Origin: an uncultured Bacilli bacterium
Lineage (GTDB): Bacteria > Bacillota_I > Bacilli_A > RF39 > UBA660
Reading direction: 5' to 3'
Assembly (NCBI GenBank): GCA_934099115.1
Contig: CAKOPK010000014.1
Location: 1 to 25,071 of the forward strand
DNA length: 25,071 nt
Under the pieces are notes generated by a model. The model saw only the letters and a program-made list of their open reading frames with translations, was not told the DNA's origin and made no database searches. The translations under genes were made by a program, and so were the position numbers. Shown here one piece after another: positions 1 to 6,992 of the stretch (the stretch's first letter is position 1; every line of letters begins with the position of its first letter).

Positions 1-1
1 T

Positions 2-77
<76 letters not shown>

Positions 78-89
78 TATTGTATTTAA

Positions 90-113
90 AACCTTTATTT
101 AAAGGCTTTTTTT
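90..113 (+). terminator. Rho-independent terminator after tRNA-Phe
   Basis: CCTTTA-TT-TAAAGG (92-105) forms a perfect 6-bp stem followed by a run of seven T. It ends the tRNA transcript 15 bases after CCA. Confidence 0.8.
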
Positions 114-171
114 ATTGCTTTATTATTTCAAACACACTTTTTTATAAACTAAAATAAACTTCAAAATAATG

Positions 172-201
172 TTGCAATTTTTCCTAAAATATGTGTATAA
201 T
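172..201 (+). promoter_or_regulatory. Sigma-A-like promoter of the antisense RNA
   Basis: TTGCAA (172-177), an 18-base spacer and a perfect TATAAT (196-201) predict transcription starting near 208. No plus-strand reading frame follows. The transcript would run into the terminator at 295-333, so this promoter appears to serve a small RNA. Confidence 0.65.
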
Positions 202-235
202 ATAGATAGAAAGAAACAAAAATTCTTTTCTTTCG

Positions 236-280
236 AAAAAAGGGCAAATAAAAGAGATACCTGTTCGGTGCTCTCAGCCC
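236..280 (-). terminator. Putative terminator of the toxin mRNA
   Basis: Read on the minus strand, GGGC (280-277) pairs with GCCC (245-242), enclosing inner GAGA/TCTC and ACC/GGT pairs, and is followed by six T (241-236). If correct, the toxin mRNA ends here and overlaps the antisense RNA by roughly 100 nt. Confidence 0.5.
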
Positions 281-294
281 ATTATGATTGGTTT

Positions 295-333
295 GAACAC
301 CTTATCAATTAAGATATGGTGTTCTATTTTTTT
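295..333 (+). terminator. Terminator of the antisense RNA
   Basis: GAACACC (295-301) pairs with GGTGTTC (318-324), with inner ATC/GAT pairs, followed by TATTTTTTT. The stop codon of the minus-strand toxin (324-326) sits at the base of this hairpin. Confidence 0.8.
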
Positions 334-395
334 GGTTCGCCAATTATACGAGCTATTAAAACAAGTATAATGGCTAATATCGTTAGATATTCCAT
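324..395 (-). CDS. Putative type I toxin, 23-residue hydrophobic peptide
   Basis: The frame encodes MEYLTILAII, then a continuous Leu/Ile/Val-rich helix, ending in a charged tail (RIIGEPKK). This is one short membrane-spanning segment with a basic C-terminus, the general form of holin-like and TxpA/BsrG-type toxins. A strong Shine-Dalgarno (AGGAGG) lies only 3 bases before ATG. A promoter matching consensus well lies 100 bases upstream (504-532), and an antisense RNA overlaps the 3' end. I do not recognise the exact peptide family. The coding call rests on Shine-Dalgarno, promoter, composition and locus architecture, not on homology. Confidence 0.6.
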   Translation of the reverse strand: MEYLTILAIILVLIARIIGEPKK

Positions 396-433
396 AACCC
401 TCCTGTAAAAATACATTTTGATTTATGGACCAT
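383..433 (-). CDS. Possible 16-residue leader ORF overlapping the toxin start
   Basis: ATG at 433 directly follows GAGGTG (and AGGAAG further upstream) on the minus strand. The frame runs 16 codons (MVHKSKCIFT...) and ends with TAA at 385-383, just past the toxin ATG at 395-393 in another frame. Ribosomes reading it would pass over the toxin Shine-Dalgarno, so translational coupling is possible, as with mok and hok. This is only an inference from position. The Shine-Dalgarno CGAGG can pair with CCTCG in the 5' leader (472-476). Confidence 0.3.
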   Translation of the reverse strand: MVHKSKCIFTGGLWNI

Positions 434-503
434 CACCTCGCTTCCTTTAAAAACTAAAGTTGAATTAGGACCGAGGGAACACCAATTAGGTATTTTTAAA
501 AGA

Positions 504-532
504 ATTATAGTATATTTTATAATATTATGCAA
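504..532 (-). promoter_or_regulatory. Sigma-A-like promoter of the toxin gene
   Basis: On the minus strand TTGCAT (532-527), a 17-base spacer and a perfect TATAAT (509-504) predict a start near 497. That leaves a leader of about 100 nt before the toxin ATG at 395, long enough for the structures described in the findings. Confidence 0.65.
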
Positions 533-651
533 GTGATGCAAAATTTGTTACATGCCAAAGTTATTTGTAACTATATCAATTCTCAAAAGAAATAATCTAT
601 ATTTTTGTATAATTTTAGTTTTTAATCATACTTTTTATTAAGAGGTGTGAT

Positions 652-1794
652 ATGAAAAAAGTAATAATATTTTTCTTTACATTTTTATTTTTAATTCCTA
701 TAGTAAAAGCAGAAGATACATTAAATTTAAATAGTGAAAGTGCCATACTAATAGACCAAAATTCTGGTAAAATATTATATAAAAAAAATAAAGATGAACA
801 ATTACCAATGGCTAGTATGACTAAAATTATGAGTATGCTTTTAATTATGGAAAACATATCAAATGGCAATATAAAGTATACAGATACAGTTATAATAAGC
901 AAAAACGCTAGTTCAATGGGTGGCTCACAAGTATTTTTACAAGAAGGAGAAGAATATAAAGTTGAAGATTTATTAAAATGCATCGCTGTTTCAAGTGCCA
1001 ATGATGCTGTAGTAGCTATGGCAGAAAAAATAGGTGGCAGTGTTGATGCTTTTGTAGAATTAATGAACCAAAAGGTTAATGAATTAGGACTTAAAAATAC
1101 CCATTTTTCTAATCCTCATGGGTTAGATAATGAAAATCACTATTCCAGTGCCTATGATATGGCTATGCTTGGAAAAGAATTATTAAAATATCCTGATATT
1201 TTAAAGTTTACATCCATTTATGAAGATTATTTAACAAAACCAGATGGTTCACAAATTTGGTTAGTAAATACCAATCGCCTAGTACGTTTTTATGAAGGAG
1301 TAGATGGCCTTAAGACAGGTTTTACTACTGATGCAGGATATTGTTTAACTGCGACAGCTAAAAGAAATGATTTAAGACTTATAAGTGTAGTTATGAAATC
1401 AGAAACTGCAGATACTAGAAGTAAAGATACAGCTACTTTATTATCTTATGGCTTTAATTCTTTTAAAAATCATCTAATTTATTCCAAAGATGAAGTATTA
1501 GGAACTGTTAAAATATTAAATGGCAAAAAAGATAATGTAAATGTATATTTAAAAGAAGATGCAACAATTCTTTTAGGAGTAACAGAAAAACCAGATAATT
1601 ATAGTGTAGAAATAGAATCAGAACCTATAAAAGCTCCAATAAATAAAAATACAATCGTAGGAACAGCATCTATTTTAGATAATGAAGGAAATATTATTTT
1701 AGAAAAAGAAGTAATAGTAAAAGAAGATATTTTAAAATCTAATTTCTGGAACTATTTAAAGAAGAATTTAAAATTAATAACAGGAGGGAAATAA
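652..1794 (+). CDS. dacF: D-alanyl-D-alanine carboxypeptidase, DacF-like (penicillin-binding, S11 family)
   Basis: This serine peptidase removes the terminal D-Ala of peptidoglycan pentapeptides outside the cytoplasmic membrane. Residues 1-20 form a signal peptide ending in VKA. The catalytic motifs are SMTK (55-58), SAN (115-117) and KTG (221-223). The C-terminal third is the beta-rich PBP5-type domain, and the last about 15 residues (FWNYLKKNLK...) make an amphipathic helix suited to membrane attachment. At 380 residues it matches the family's usual length. GAGGTG lies before the ATG. The neighbours do not form a clear operon with it. Whether it is the sporulation form (DacF) or the vegetative form (DacA) cannot be settled here; length and the spore-former context favour a DacF-like enzyme. 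Confidence 0.9.
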   Translation: MKKVIIFFFTFLFLIPIVKAEDTLNLNSESAILIDQNSGKILYKKNKDEQLPMASMTKIMSMLLIMENISNGNIKYTDTVIISKNASSMGGSQVFLQEGEEYKVEDLLKCIAVSSANDAVVAMAEKIGGSVDAFVELMNQKVNELGLKNTHFSNPHGLDNENHYSSAYDMAMLGKELLKYPDILKFTSIYEDYLTKPDGSQIWLVNTNRLVRFYEGVDGLKTGFTTDAGYCLTATAKRNDLRLISVVMKSETADTRSKDTATLLSYGFNSFKNHLIYSKDEVLGTVKILNGKKDNVNVYLKEDATILLGVTEKPDNYSVEIESEPIKAPINKNTIVGTASILDNEGNIILEKEVIVKEDILKSNFWNYLKKNLKLITGGK

Positions 1795-1815
1795 CCTTCT
1801 TTTTTTAATTATTTC

Positions 1816-1844
1816 TTGCTTAAATAACTATTATTTTTTATAAT
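1816..1844 (+). promoter_or_regulatory. Promoter of the XRE/DUF4097 operon
   Basis: TTGCTT (1816-1821), a 17-base spacer and TATAAT (1839-1844) predict a start near 1851 and a leader of about 100 nt. The leader holds a 7-bp inverted repeat, TAGTTGC (1865-1871) with GCAACTA (1899-1905), and a 12-bp palindrome just before the Shine-Dalgarno. Confidence 0.5.
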
Positions 1845-1928
1845 AAAATAAAGGATGTTAAGTTTAGTTGCGCTTTTTCCATTAAGAGTTGGTAGATTGC
1901 AACTACTTTCTTTGTTAAAATGCTTTTG

Positions 1929-1940
1929 TAAAACGTTTTA
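1929..1940. promoter_or_regulatory. 12-bp palindrome before the XRE regulator start (candidate operator)
   Basis: TAAAACGTTTTA is a perfect palindrome that directly abuts the Shine-Dalgarno AGGAGG at 1940-1945. It could be bound by the XRE regulator encoded downstream. The palindrome is seen; the operator role is inferred. Confidence 0.35.
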
Positions 1941-1954
1941 GGAGGAGAATAAAA

Positions 1955-2554
1955 ATGAATTTAGGTGAAAAAATTTTAAAACTGAGAAAAAAACAAAATA
2001 TGAGCCAAGAAGATTTAGCAAACATTTTAAATGTTTCTAGGCAAACCATTAGCAAATGGGAAACAGGAGAATCTACCCCTGAGATAGATAAAGTAGTCTT
2101 AATTTGTAATTATTTTAAAATATCAACAGACGATTTATTAAAAGAAAGAGATATTCGCTATGAAAAAGAAATAGGCAAATTAAAAGGAAAGAATAAAGCA
2201 TTATCTATCTCATTATGTATTATAATCTTCACATTTATGTGTATAGCAGTTATATTTTTAGATGAAATTTGCGCTAGTGATTTCCTAATAGCAACCATTT
2301 CTCTAATTAGTCTTGCAAGTATAGCAATTATTTTAGTTAATCTATTTACAGAAGAACCAATAAACAAACCAGAAAAAAGTAAAAAAGAAAAAATAATTCA
2401 TTCAATATGGTTTTTAAGTATTCTATTTATCTACTTTATAATTAGTATTTTATGTTCTAATTGGGACTATTCTTGGATAATATTCTTAATTGGATTATTA
2501 TTATATCGTTTAGTAGAATTAATTCGTATTTTAGGAGGTAAAAATGAAAAATAG
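1955..2554 (+). CDS. XRE-family regulator with C-terminal transmembrane segments
   Basis: Residues 5-63 are a Cro/CI-type helix-turn-helix (MSQEDLANILNVSRQTISKW at 16-35). A charged linker follows, then four hydrophobic segments at about 83-102, 110-131, 149-167 and 173-190. DNA binding is therefore tethered to the membrane. The gene has a strong Shine-Dalgarno (AGGAGG), and its last 11 bases overlap the start of the DUF4097 gene, so the two are translationally coupled. Membrane-associated regulators paired with DUF4097 proteins are common in Bacillota and often tied to envelope stress. The target here is unknown; autoregulation at the palindrome 1929-1940 is plausible. Confidence 0.85.
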   Translation: MNLGEKILKLRKKQNMSQEDLANILNVSRQTISKWETGESTPEIDKVVLICNYFKISTDDLLKERDIRYEKEIGKLKGKNKALSISLCIIIFTFMCIAVIFLDEICASDFLIATISLISLASIAIILVNLFTEEPINKPEKSKKEKIIHSIWFLSILFIYFIISILCSNWDYSWIIFLIGLLLYRLVELIRILGGKNEK

Positions 2555-3386
2555 TAAATTAATAGTGGGAGAAATATTACTTATTGTAGTAGCCATCATC
2601 ATATTAATATTTATAATGATTAAAGGAAGCCAAAAAGCAAATATCGAAAATCATTTAGTATACGAAGAAACTTTTCAAGATATAACTGATTTAAGTATAA
2701 ATCTAAATAGTTATGATTTAAAAATTTATGAAAGTGAAGACGAAAACTTTAAAGTAGAAGTATATGGAAAAGATAAAAAAGCTATAAACGTTGTGACAGA
2801 CAATAACTCTTTAAATATAAAAGAGAAAGGAAATACTTTCTATTTTGGTATTTATTTTTACAGTGATGAAATCCATGTATATATTCCTAAAAATTATCAA
2901 AAAGATAGTTCTATAAAAACAGTAAGTGGTGATATTACTAGTAACAAATTATTAAAGGGAAGCATTACATCTACAAGTGGCGATATTACTTTAACTAGTA
3001 TTGCTAATACTTTCGTTAAAACCTTAAGCGGCAATATCAAAATAACAGAAATGAATAGCTCTAAATTAAAGAGTACCAGTGGTGATATAGCAGTAGATAG
3101 TATAGAAAATGATACAACAATAGAAACAACCAGTGGAGACGTAGATATTAAAAAAATGACAGGTATTATTAATTTAAAAACAACGAGTGGTGATATTTTA
3201 ATTTCATATTTAGAACTTTTAGGAGATTCTAAAATAAGTGCCAGAAGTGGCGATATTGAAATAAGTACTTTAAAAAATGGCTATGTATCTGAAGATACTA
3301 AAAGTGGTTCTGCGAGTGTAAAGACAGAACGTGGAGATTATAAACTAGATATTAACACTACGAGTGGCGATATTTATATCCGCTAG
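2544..3386 (+). CDS. DUF4097-family membrane-anchored beta-helix protein
   Basis: An N-terminal membrane helix (about 6-28) is followed by an extracytoplasmic domain of repeated turns carrying SGDI or a variant. Copies are at 128-131, 145-148, 162-165, 179-182, 197-200, 215-218, 235-238, 254-256 (degenerate), 263-265 (RGD) and 274-277. The spacing of roughly 10-20 residues fits the beta-solenoid of DUF4097 (YvlB/LiaX-like) proteins. Related proteins act around cell-envelope stress and daptomycin sensing in other Bacillota; that link is from family knowledge. The gene overlaps the XRE regulator by 11 bases, and its Shine-Dalgarno (AGGAGG) lies within the upstream coding sequence. The exact ligand or partner is unknown. 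Confidence 0.85.
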   Translation: MKNSKLIVGEILLIVVAIIILIFIMIKGSQKANIENHLVYEETFQDITDLSINLNSYDLKIYESEDENFKVEVYGKDKKAINVVTDNNSLNIKEKGNTFYFGIYFYSDEIHVYIPKNYQKDSSIKTVSGDITSNKLLKGSITSTSGDITLTSIANTFVKTLSGNIKITEMNSSKLKSTSGDIAVDSIENDTTIETTSGDVDIKKMTGIINLKTTSGDILISYLELLGDSKISARSGDIEISTLKNGYVSEDTKSGSASVKTERGDYKLDINTTSGDIYIR

Positions 3387-3391
3387 TTAGA

Positions 3392-3420
3392 TTGAAAGAA
3401 ATTAAAGTTTATGATAAAAT
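3392..3420 (+). promoter_or_regulatory. Promoter before the DUF975/CmpB-like gene
   Basis: TTGAAA (3392-3397), 17 bases and TAAAAT (3415-3420) predict a start near 3427, only about 11 nt before the ATG at 3438. The leader would be very short, with GTGATG as the only possible ribosome-binding sequence. Confidence 0.45.
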
Positions 3421-3437
3421 AATTATAGTGATGTTGT

Positions 3438-5009
3438 ATGTTAAGTAAAAAAGAAATTTGTTCAAATGGTAAAAAAGCTTTTTATCGCAATTGGAAATCT
3501 TGCATTATTATCTGCTTTTTATATACGGTATTTATTGGTGGAACAATTATAACTGTTCAATCTAGAGTTGATTTTGATAAACCGACAAAAATTGTTTCTA
3601 TAAATACAATTGAAGGAGATACCAACTCTGAGATAGTTAATGAATTTTTATATGAAATAAGAGGAAATAAAAAAGAAGAAGAACCTTTTGTTAAAAATGC
3701 TACAAAAGGAGTTTTAGGAAGTATAGCCAATAATATTTCTAGTTCAGGCTCTTATCTATTCGGAGTATTAAATGCGATTAATCAAGCCTTATTTAAAGAC
3801 CGAATATGGGCTAGTGTAGTAATTATTATTGGTGCATTATTATCTTTAATTTATTGGATATTTGTAAGTAAAGTTTTAGAAGTAGGAAGAGCCAGATTTT
3901 TCCTAGAAAATAGAAGATTTACAAAGACTAGACCTCAAAAAATATTATTACCGTTTCGTATAAATAAAACCACCCATATTGCCTATACCATGTTTATTAA
4001 AAATATTTATACTATATTATGGTCATTTACCATTGTAGGCCCCTTTATAAAACATTATTCTTATAGTATGGTCCCATATATTTTAGCAGAAAACCCTAAT
4101 ATGACGACAAGAGATGTTATTCGCTTATCAAAAGAAATGATGAATGGTCATAAATGGGAAATGTTTTTATTAGATATATCTTTTATACCGTATTATTTAT
4201 TAGGAGTATTAACTTTTAATATAGGAAATTTAGTATTTACAGACCCGTATATGAATGCTACTAAAGCAGAACTTTACATGGACTTACGTGAATTATCTAA
4301 AACAAGAGGAATAATAAATTCTAATTTATTAAAAGATAAAGAGTTAGACGGTAAAATAATAGATGAGGAATATCCTGCTTATGAATTTATGTTAAAAGAA
4401 GCAAGACATCATTATTTATTATCATATGACTATAAAAGAAATTATTCTATTTTAGACTTAATATTATTATTCTTTATTTTTTCTTTTATAGGCTGGATTT
4501 GGGAAGTATTAATTCATTTATTCCAGTATGGAGATTTTGTAAATAGAGGAGCTTTATATGGCCCATGGTTACCCATTTATGGAGCAGGTTGCATCACTCT
4601 TTTAATAATATTAAAACCGTTCCGTAAAAATCCTTTTCTATATTGTGTTTTAGCAATGATAGTTTGTGGTTTAATAGAATATGGCACAAGTGTTTATTTA
4701 GAAATTGTTCATCATATGGCTTGGTGGGATTATACTGGATTTTTCTTAAATATTAATGGTAGAGTTTGTTTAGAAGGACTATTATTATTTGGGGTAGGAG
4801 GAACTTTTGTTACTTATGTAGTAGCACCTTTTCTAGCTAATATCTTAGACAAAATGAAAAAAGAACCTAAAATCTATATCTGTATTTTACTAGTTGGTAT
4901 TATAACTTTTGATTTTTATCTTTCAGGTAAAAAACCAAACAGTGGAGAAGGAGTAACATCAGAAATAACCGATAGTAAACTTGATAAACAAAAAAGTAAT
5001 CTACAATAG
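3438..5009 (+). CDS. DUF975 / putative ABC-transporter type IV (CmpB-like) membrane protein
   Basis: The protein looks like a fusion of two known domains of unknown function. Residues 1-290 resemble DUF975: an N-terminal helix at about 21-40, another at 124-143, then IKHYSYSMVPYILAENPNMT (204-223), and a long amphipathic tail to about 290. Residues 338-490 resemble the type IV ABC-transporter-associated CmpB domain: FIGWIWEVLIH, GPWLPIYGAG, GLIEYGTS, WWDYTG..., NGRVCLEGLL. Six or more membrane helices are likely. No ATPase gene is adjacent, so a transport role is unproven. The ATG at 3438 is the first possible start after an in-frame TGA. The gene follows the DUF4097 protein after 51 bases and probably belongs to the same envelope module. 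Confidence 0.75.
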   Translation: MLSKKEICSNGKKAFYRNWKSCIIICFLYTVFIGGTIITVQSRVDFDKPTKIVSINTIEGDTNSEIVNEFLYEIRGNKKEEEPFVKNATKGVLGSIANNISSSGSYLFGVLNAINQALFKDRIWASVVIIIGALLSLIYWIFVSKVLEVGRARFFLENRRFTKTRPQKILLPFRINKTTHIAYTMFIKNIYTILWSFTIVGPFIKHYSYSMVPYILAENPNMTTRDVIRLSKEMMNGHKWEMFLLDISFIPYYLLGVLTFNIGNLVFTDPYMNATKAELYMDLRELSKTRGIINSNLLKDKELDGKIIDEEYPAYEFMLKEARHHYLLSYDYKRNYSILDLILLFFIFSFIGWIWEVLIHLFQYGDFVNRGALYGPWLPIYGAGCITLLIILKPFRKNPFLYCVLAMIVCGLIEYGTSVYLEIVHHMAWWDYTGFFLNINGRVCLEGLLLFGVGGTFVTYVVAPFLANILDKMKKEPKIYICILLVGIITFDFYLSGKKPNSGEGVTSEITDSKLDKQKSNLQ

Positions 5010-5020
5010 ATTATTTTTTT
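4998..5020 (+). terminator. Weak terminator overlapping the DUF975/CmpB stop
   Basis: AATCTA (4998-5003) pairs with TAGATT (5007-5012) around a 3-base loop, followed by A and seven T. The TAG stop lies in the 3' arm. The stem is short and AT-rich. Confidence 0.45.
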
Positions 5021-5086
5021 GTAAACTAATTATTAAATACTAGCACTATTCTTTAAACTATCTTATAATAGAAGTGGTGAATACTT

Positions 5087-5479
5087 ATGAAAAATAAAAA
5101 AGGTTTTACATTAATGGAAGTTTTATGTGTAATAGCATTATTAGCGGTTATTACTACAGTAGCAACCACTGGTATAATGTCACTAAGCCAAAAAAGCAAA
5201 GAAAATTTATATTGTGCTAAAATAGAAATGCTTAAATCAGTAGCAATCACCTATGGTTCTAAATATGAAAATGATTTAAATAATAGTACAGAATACTATA
5301 ATGGTTATAAAAGCATAAAGATAAAACTCCAAGATTTAATTGATAGTGGTTTTTTAGAACCAGATAGAAAAAATGAAGTATTAAATCCTATCGATGATAG
5401 TAGTATGAATTCTAAAGAAATAATTTTATATCTTAAAAATAATCAAATATATGCTTTTATAGATAATAATATTTGTTAA
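5087..5479 (+). CDS. Type IV pilin-like (pseudopilin) protein
   Basis: The N-terminus is a textbook class III prepilin signal: basic KNKK, cleavage after Gly6, then FTLMEVLCVIALLAVITT with Glu11 at mature position +5. The hydrophobic helix continues to about residue 32, followed by a roughly 95-residue soluble domain with two cysteines (44 and 130). Length (130 residues) is typical of ComGC/ComGD or type II pseudopilins. No comG ATPase, membrane platform or prepilin peptidase is nearby, so its machine must be encoded elsewhere. A TATAAT at 5064-5069 and GGTGA before the ATG suggest its own transcript. Confidence 0.8.
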   Translation: MKNKKGFTLMEVLCVIALLAVITTVATTGIMSLSQKSKENLYCAKIEMLKSVAITYGSKYENDLNNSTEYYNGYKSIKIKLQDLIDSGFLEPDRKNEVLNPIDDSSMNSKEIILYLKNNQIYAFIDNNIC

Positions 5480-5501
5480 AAAATAACTTTTGTGATAAAA
5501 T
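5473..5501 (+). promoter_or_regulatory. Promoter of der
   Basis: TTGTTA (5473-5478), 17 bases and TAAAAT (5496-5501) predict a start near 5509. The -35 element overlaps the last codons of the pseudopilin gene. Confidence 0.4.
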
Positions 5502-5524
5502 AAAACCTGACTGGAGGGGAAATT

Positions 5525-6832
5525 ATGAAATGTGTTTGTTTAATAGGTCGTCCTAATGTAGGAAAATCAACAATATTTAATAAATTAATTAAAGAAAAAA
5601 AATCTATTATAATGGATGAAGCTGGAATAACAAGAGACCGTATATATGGTAAAGTAACATATAATGAAAAAACATTTTCTATAATTGATACTGGTGGAAT
5701 TATAAATGATAAAGAAGACTTTAATAATGATATAAGAATGCAAGCAGAATTAGCAATCGATGCTTCTGATTTAATTTTATTCGTAGTAGATGGTAAAAAT
5801 GGTTTAGATAGAAATGATTATTATATTCGTGATTTATTAATTAAAAGTGGCAAAGAAGTTCTTGTATTAGTAAATAAAATAGATAATAACAAGCGTAAAG
5901 ATAATATCTATGAATTCTATGAATTAGGATTTGAACATGTCCTAGGAATTAGTGGAAGTCACAATATAGGCTTTCAAGAATTATTAGATTTTATTGTAAA
6001 AGATATAAATAGTGACAATAAAGAAGAAGAAGAAATACCTAAGTTTTGTATCATTGGTCGCCCTAATGTAGGAAAGAGTAGTCTAATGAATGCTATTTTA
6101 AATGAAGAAAGAAGTATTGTAAGTAATATCGCTGGAACTACAAGAGATTCTATTGATACTAAATTTACTTATGATAAAAAGGAATATATTGTAATTGATA
6201 CTGCAGGATTAAGAAAAAAAGGTCGCATCTATGAGAATGTCGAAAAATATAGTTATTTAAGAAGTTTAAGAGCAATCGATGAATCTGATGTTTGTGTAGT
6301 TGTAATAAGTGCCGAAGAAGGCATTTTAGAACATGATAAACATATATTAGGATATGCTATAGAGGCAGGAAAGGGAATAGTTTTAGTAGTCAATAAATGG
6401 GATACAATCAATAATACAGACTCAGAAATAAGAATTTGGAAAGAAAAAATAAAAAATGAATTCCAATTCGCTGACTATTTAAAAGTAGTATTTTTAAGTG
6501 CTAAAACTAAAAAAAGAATTCATACTCTAATGCCAGAAATAATTAATGCTTATGAAAACAATAAAAAAGAAATAAAAACAAGTCTATTAAATGATGTTAT
6601 CGAAAGTGCAGTAAGTTTTCAAGCTCCACCATCATTTAAAGGGAAGCGTTTAAAAATATATTTTGTAAGCCAAACTGGTTCCAGACCGCCAAAATTTACC
6701 TTCAATGTAAATAATAAAACTCTAGTACACTTTAGTTATGCTAGATATTTAGAAAATAAAATAAGAGAAAACTTCGATTTTAGTGGTACTCCAATAATAT
6801 TCCAATACAAAAATAAAAATGATAAAGATTAA
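5525..6832 (+). CDS. der: Ribosome biogenesis GTPase Der (EngA)
   Basis: Der is a double-GTPase-domain protein that acts in the late assembly of the 50S ribosomal subunit. Domain 1 shows GRPNVGKS (8-15), DTGG (55-58) and NKID (117-120). Domain 2 shows GRPNVGKS (178-185), DTAG (225-228) and NKWD (290-293). The C-terminal KH-like domain (about 350-435) contains the conserved PPSFKGKRLKIYFVSQTGSRPP-type segment. At 435 residues it is full length. The Shine-Dalgarno is GGAGGGG, and a strong terminator follows at 6844. The gene stands alone; in many Bacillota it precedes gpsA, which is not here. Confidence 0.97.
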   Translation: MKCVCLIGRPNVGKSTIFNKLIKEKKSIIMDEAGITRDRIYGKVTYNEKTFSIIDTGGIINDKEDFNNDIRMQAELAIDASDLILFVVDGKNGLDRNDYYIRDLLIKSGKEVLVLVNKIDNNKRKDNIYEFYELGFEHVLGISGSHNIGFQELLDFIVKDINSDNKEEEEIPKFCIIGRPNVGKSSLMNAILNEERSIVSNIAGTTRDSIDTKFTYDKKEYIVIDTAGLRKKGRIYENVEKYSYLRSLRAIDESDVCVVVISAEEGILEHDKHILGYAIEAGKGIVLVVNKWDTINNTDSEIRIWKEKIKNEFQFADYLKVVFLSAKTKKRIHTLMPEIINAYENNKKEIKTSLLNDVIESAVSFQAPPSFKGKRLKIYFVSQTGSRPPKFTFNVNNKTLVHFSYARYLENKIRENFDFSGTPIIFQYKNKNDKD

Positions 6833-6843
6833 TTTTAATACCT

Positions 6844-6869
6844 GACTATGTTAATAGTCTTTTTCTTTT
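6844..6869 (+). terminator. Terminator of der
   Basis: GACTAT (6844-6849), loop GTTA, ATAGTC (6854-6859), then TTTTTCTTTT. A perfect 6-bp stem. Confidence 0.8.
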
Positions 6870-6961
6870 AAAGAGAATGTTATATAATATTTAAAGCACT
6901 GAGTAAACTCATCCATTCCAAGATAGTAGAAGACAGTGAATAAAATCATATATTTTTAAAC

Positions 6962-6990
6962 AAAAGAAAAAGCAAACTGCCATGCTTGCT
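6962..6990 (-). terminator. Terminator of the minus-strand XRE gene
   Basis: On the minus strand AGCAAGC (6990-6984) pairs with GTTTGCT (6977-6971), one pair being a G-T wobble, followed by TTTTCTTTT (6970-6962). It begins just after the stop codon at 6993. Confidence 0.65.
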
Positions 6991-6992
6991 AA

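Larger units (their letters stand above)
208..333 (+). ncRNA. Putative type I antitoxin antisense RNA, about 126 nt
   Basis: The region lies between a good promoter (172-201) and a strong terminator (295-333) and has no coding potential. It can fold into a 5' hairpin (GAAAGAAA with TTTCTTTC), a central arm closed by GGGC/GCCC (242-245 with 277-280) with inner AGAG/CTCT and ACC/GGT pairs, and the terminator hairpin. Its 3' end overlaps the stop codon and 3' untranslated part of the minus-strand peptide gene at 324-395. Convergent 3' overlap of this kind is the layout of the known txpA/RatA and bsrG/SR4 type I systems. The antitoxin role is inferred; the promoter, structure and overlap are seen. 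Confidence 0.6.

Noticed and set aside
615..1001. 128-residue open frame on the minus strand
   Set aside because: It lies antisense to the signal peptide and catalytic region of the D-Ala-D-Ala carboxypeptidase and has no ribosome-binding site or recognisable domain.
6238..6244. Spo0A-box match TGTCGAA
   Set aside because: It falls in the middle of the der coding region (codons for Asn-Val-Glu) with no promoter nearby; a chance match.
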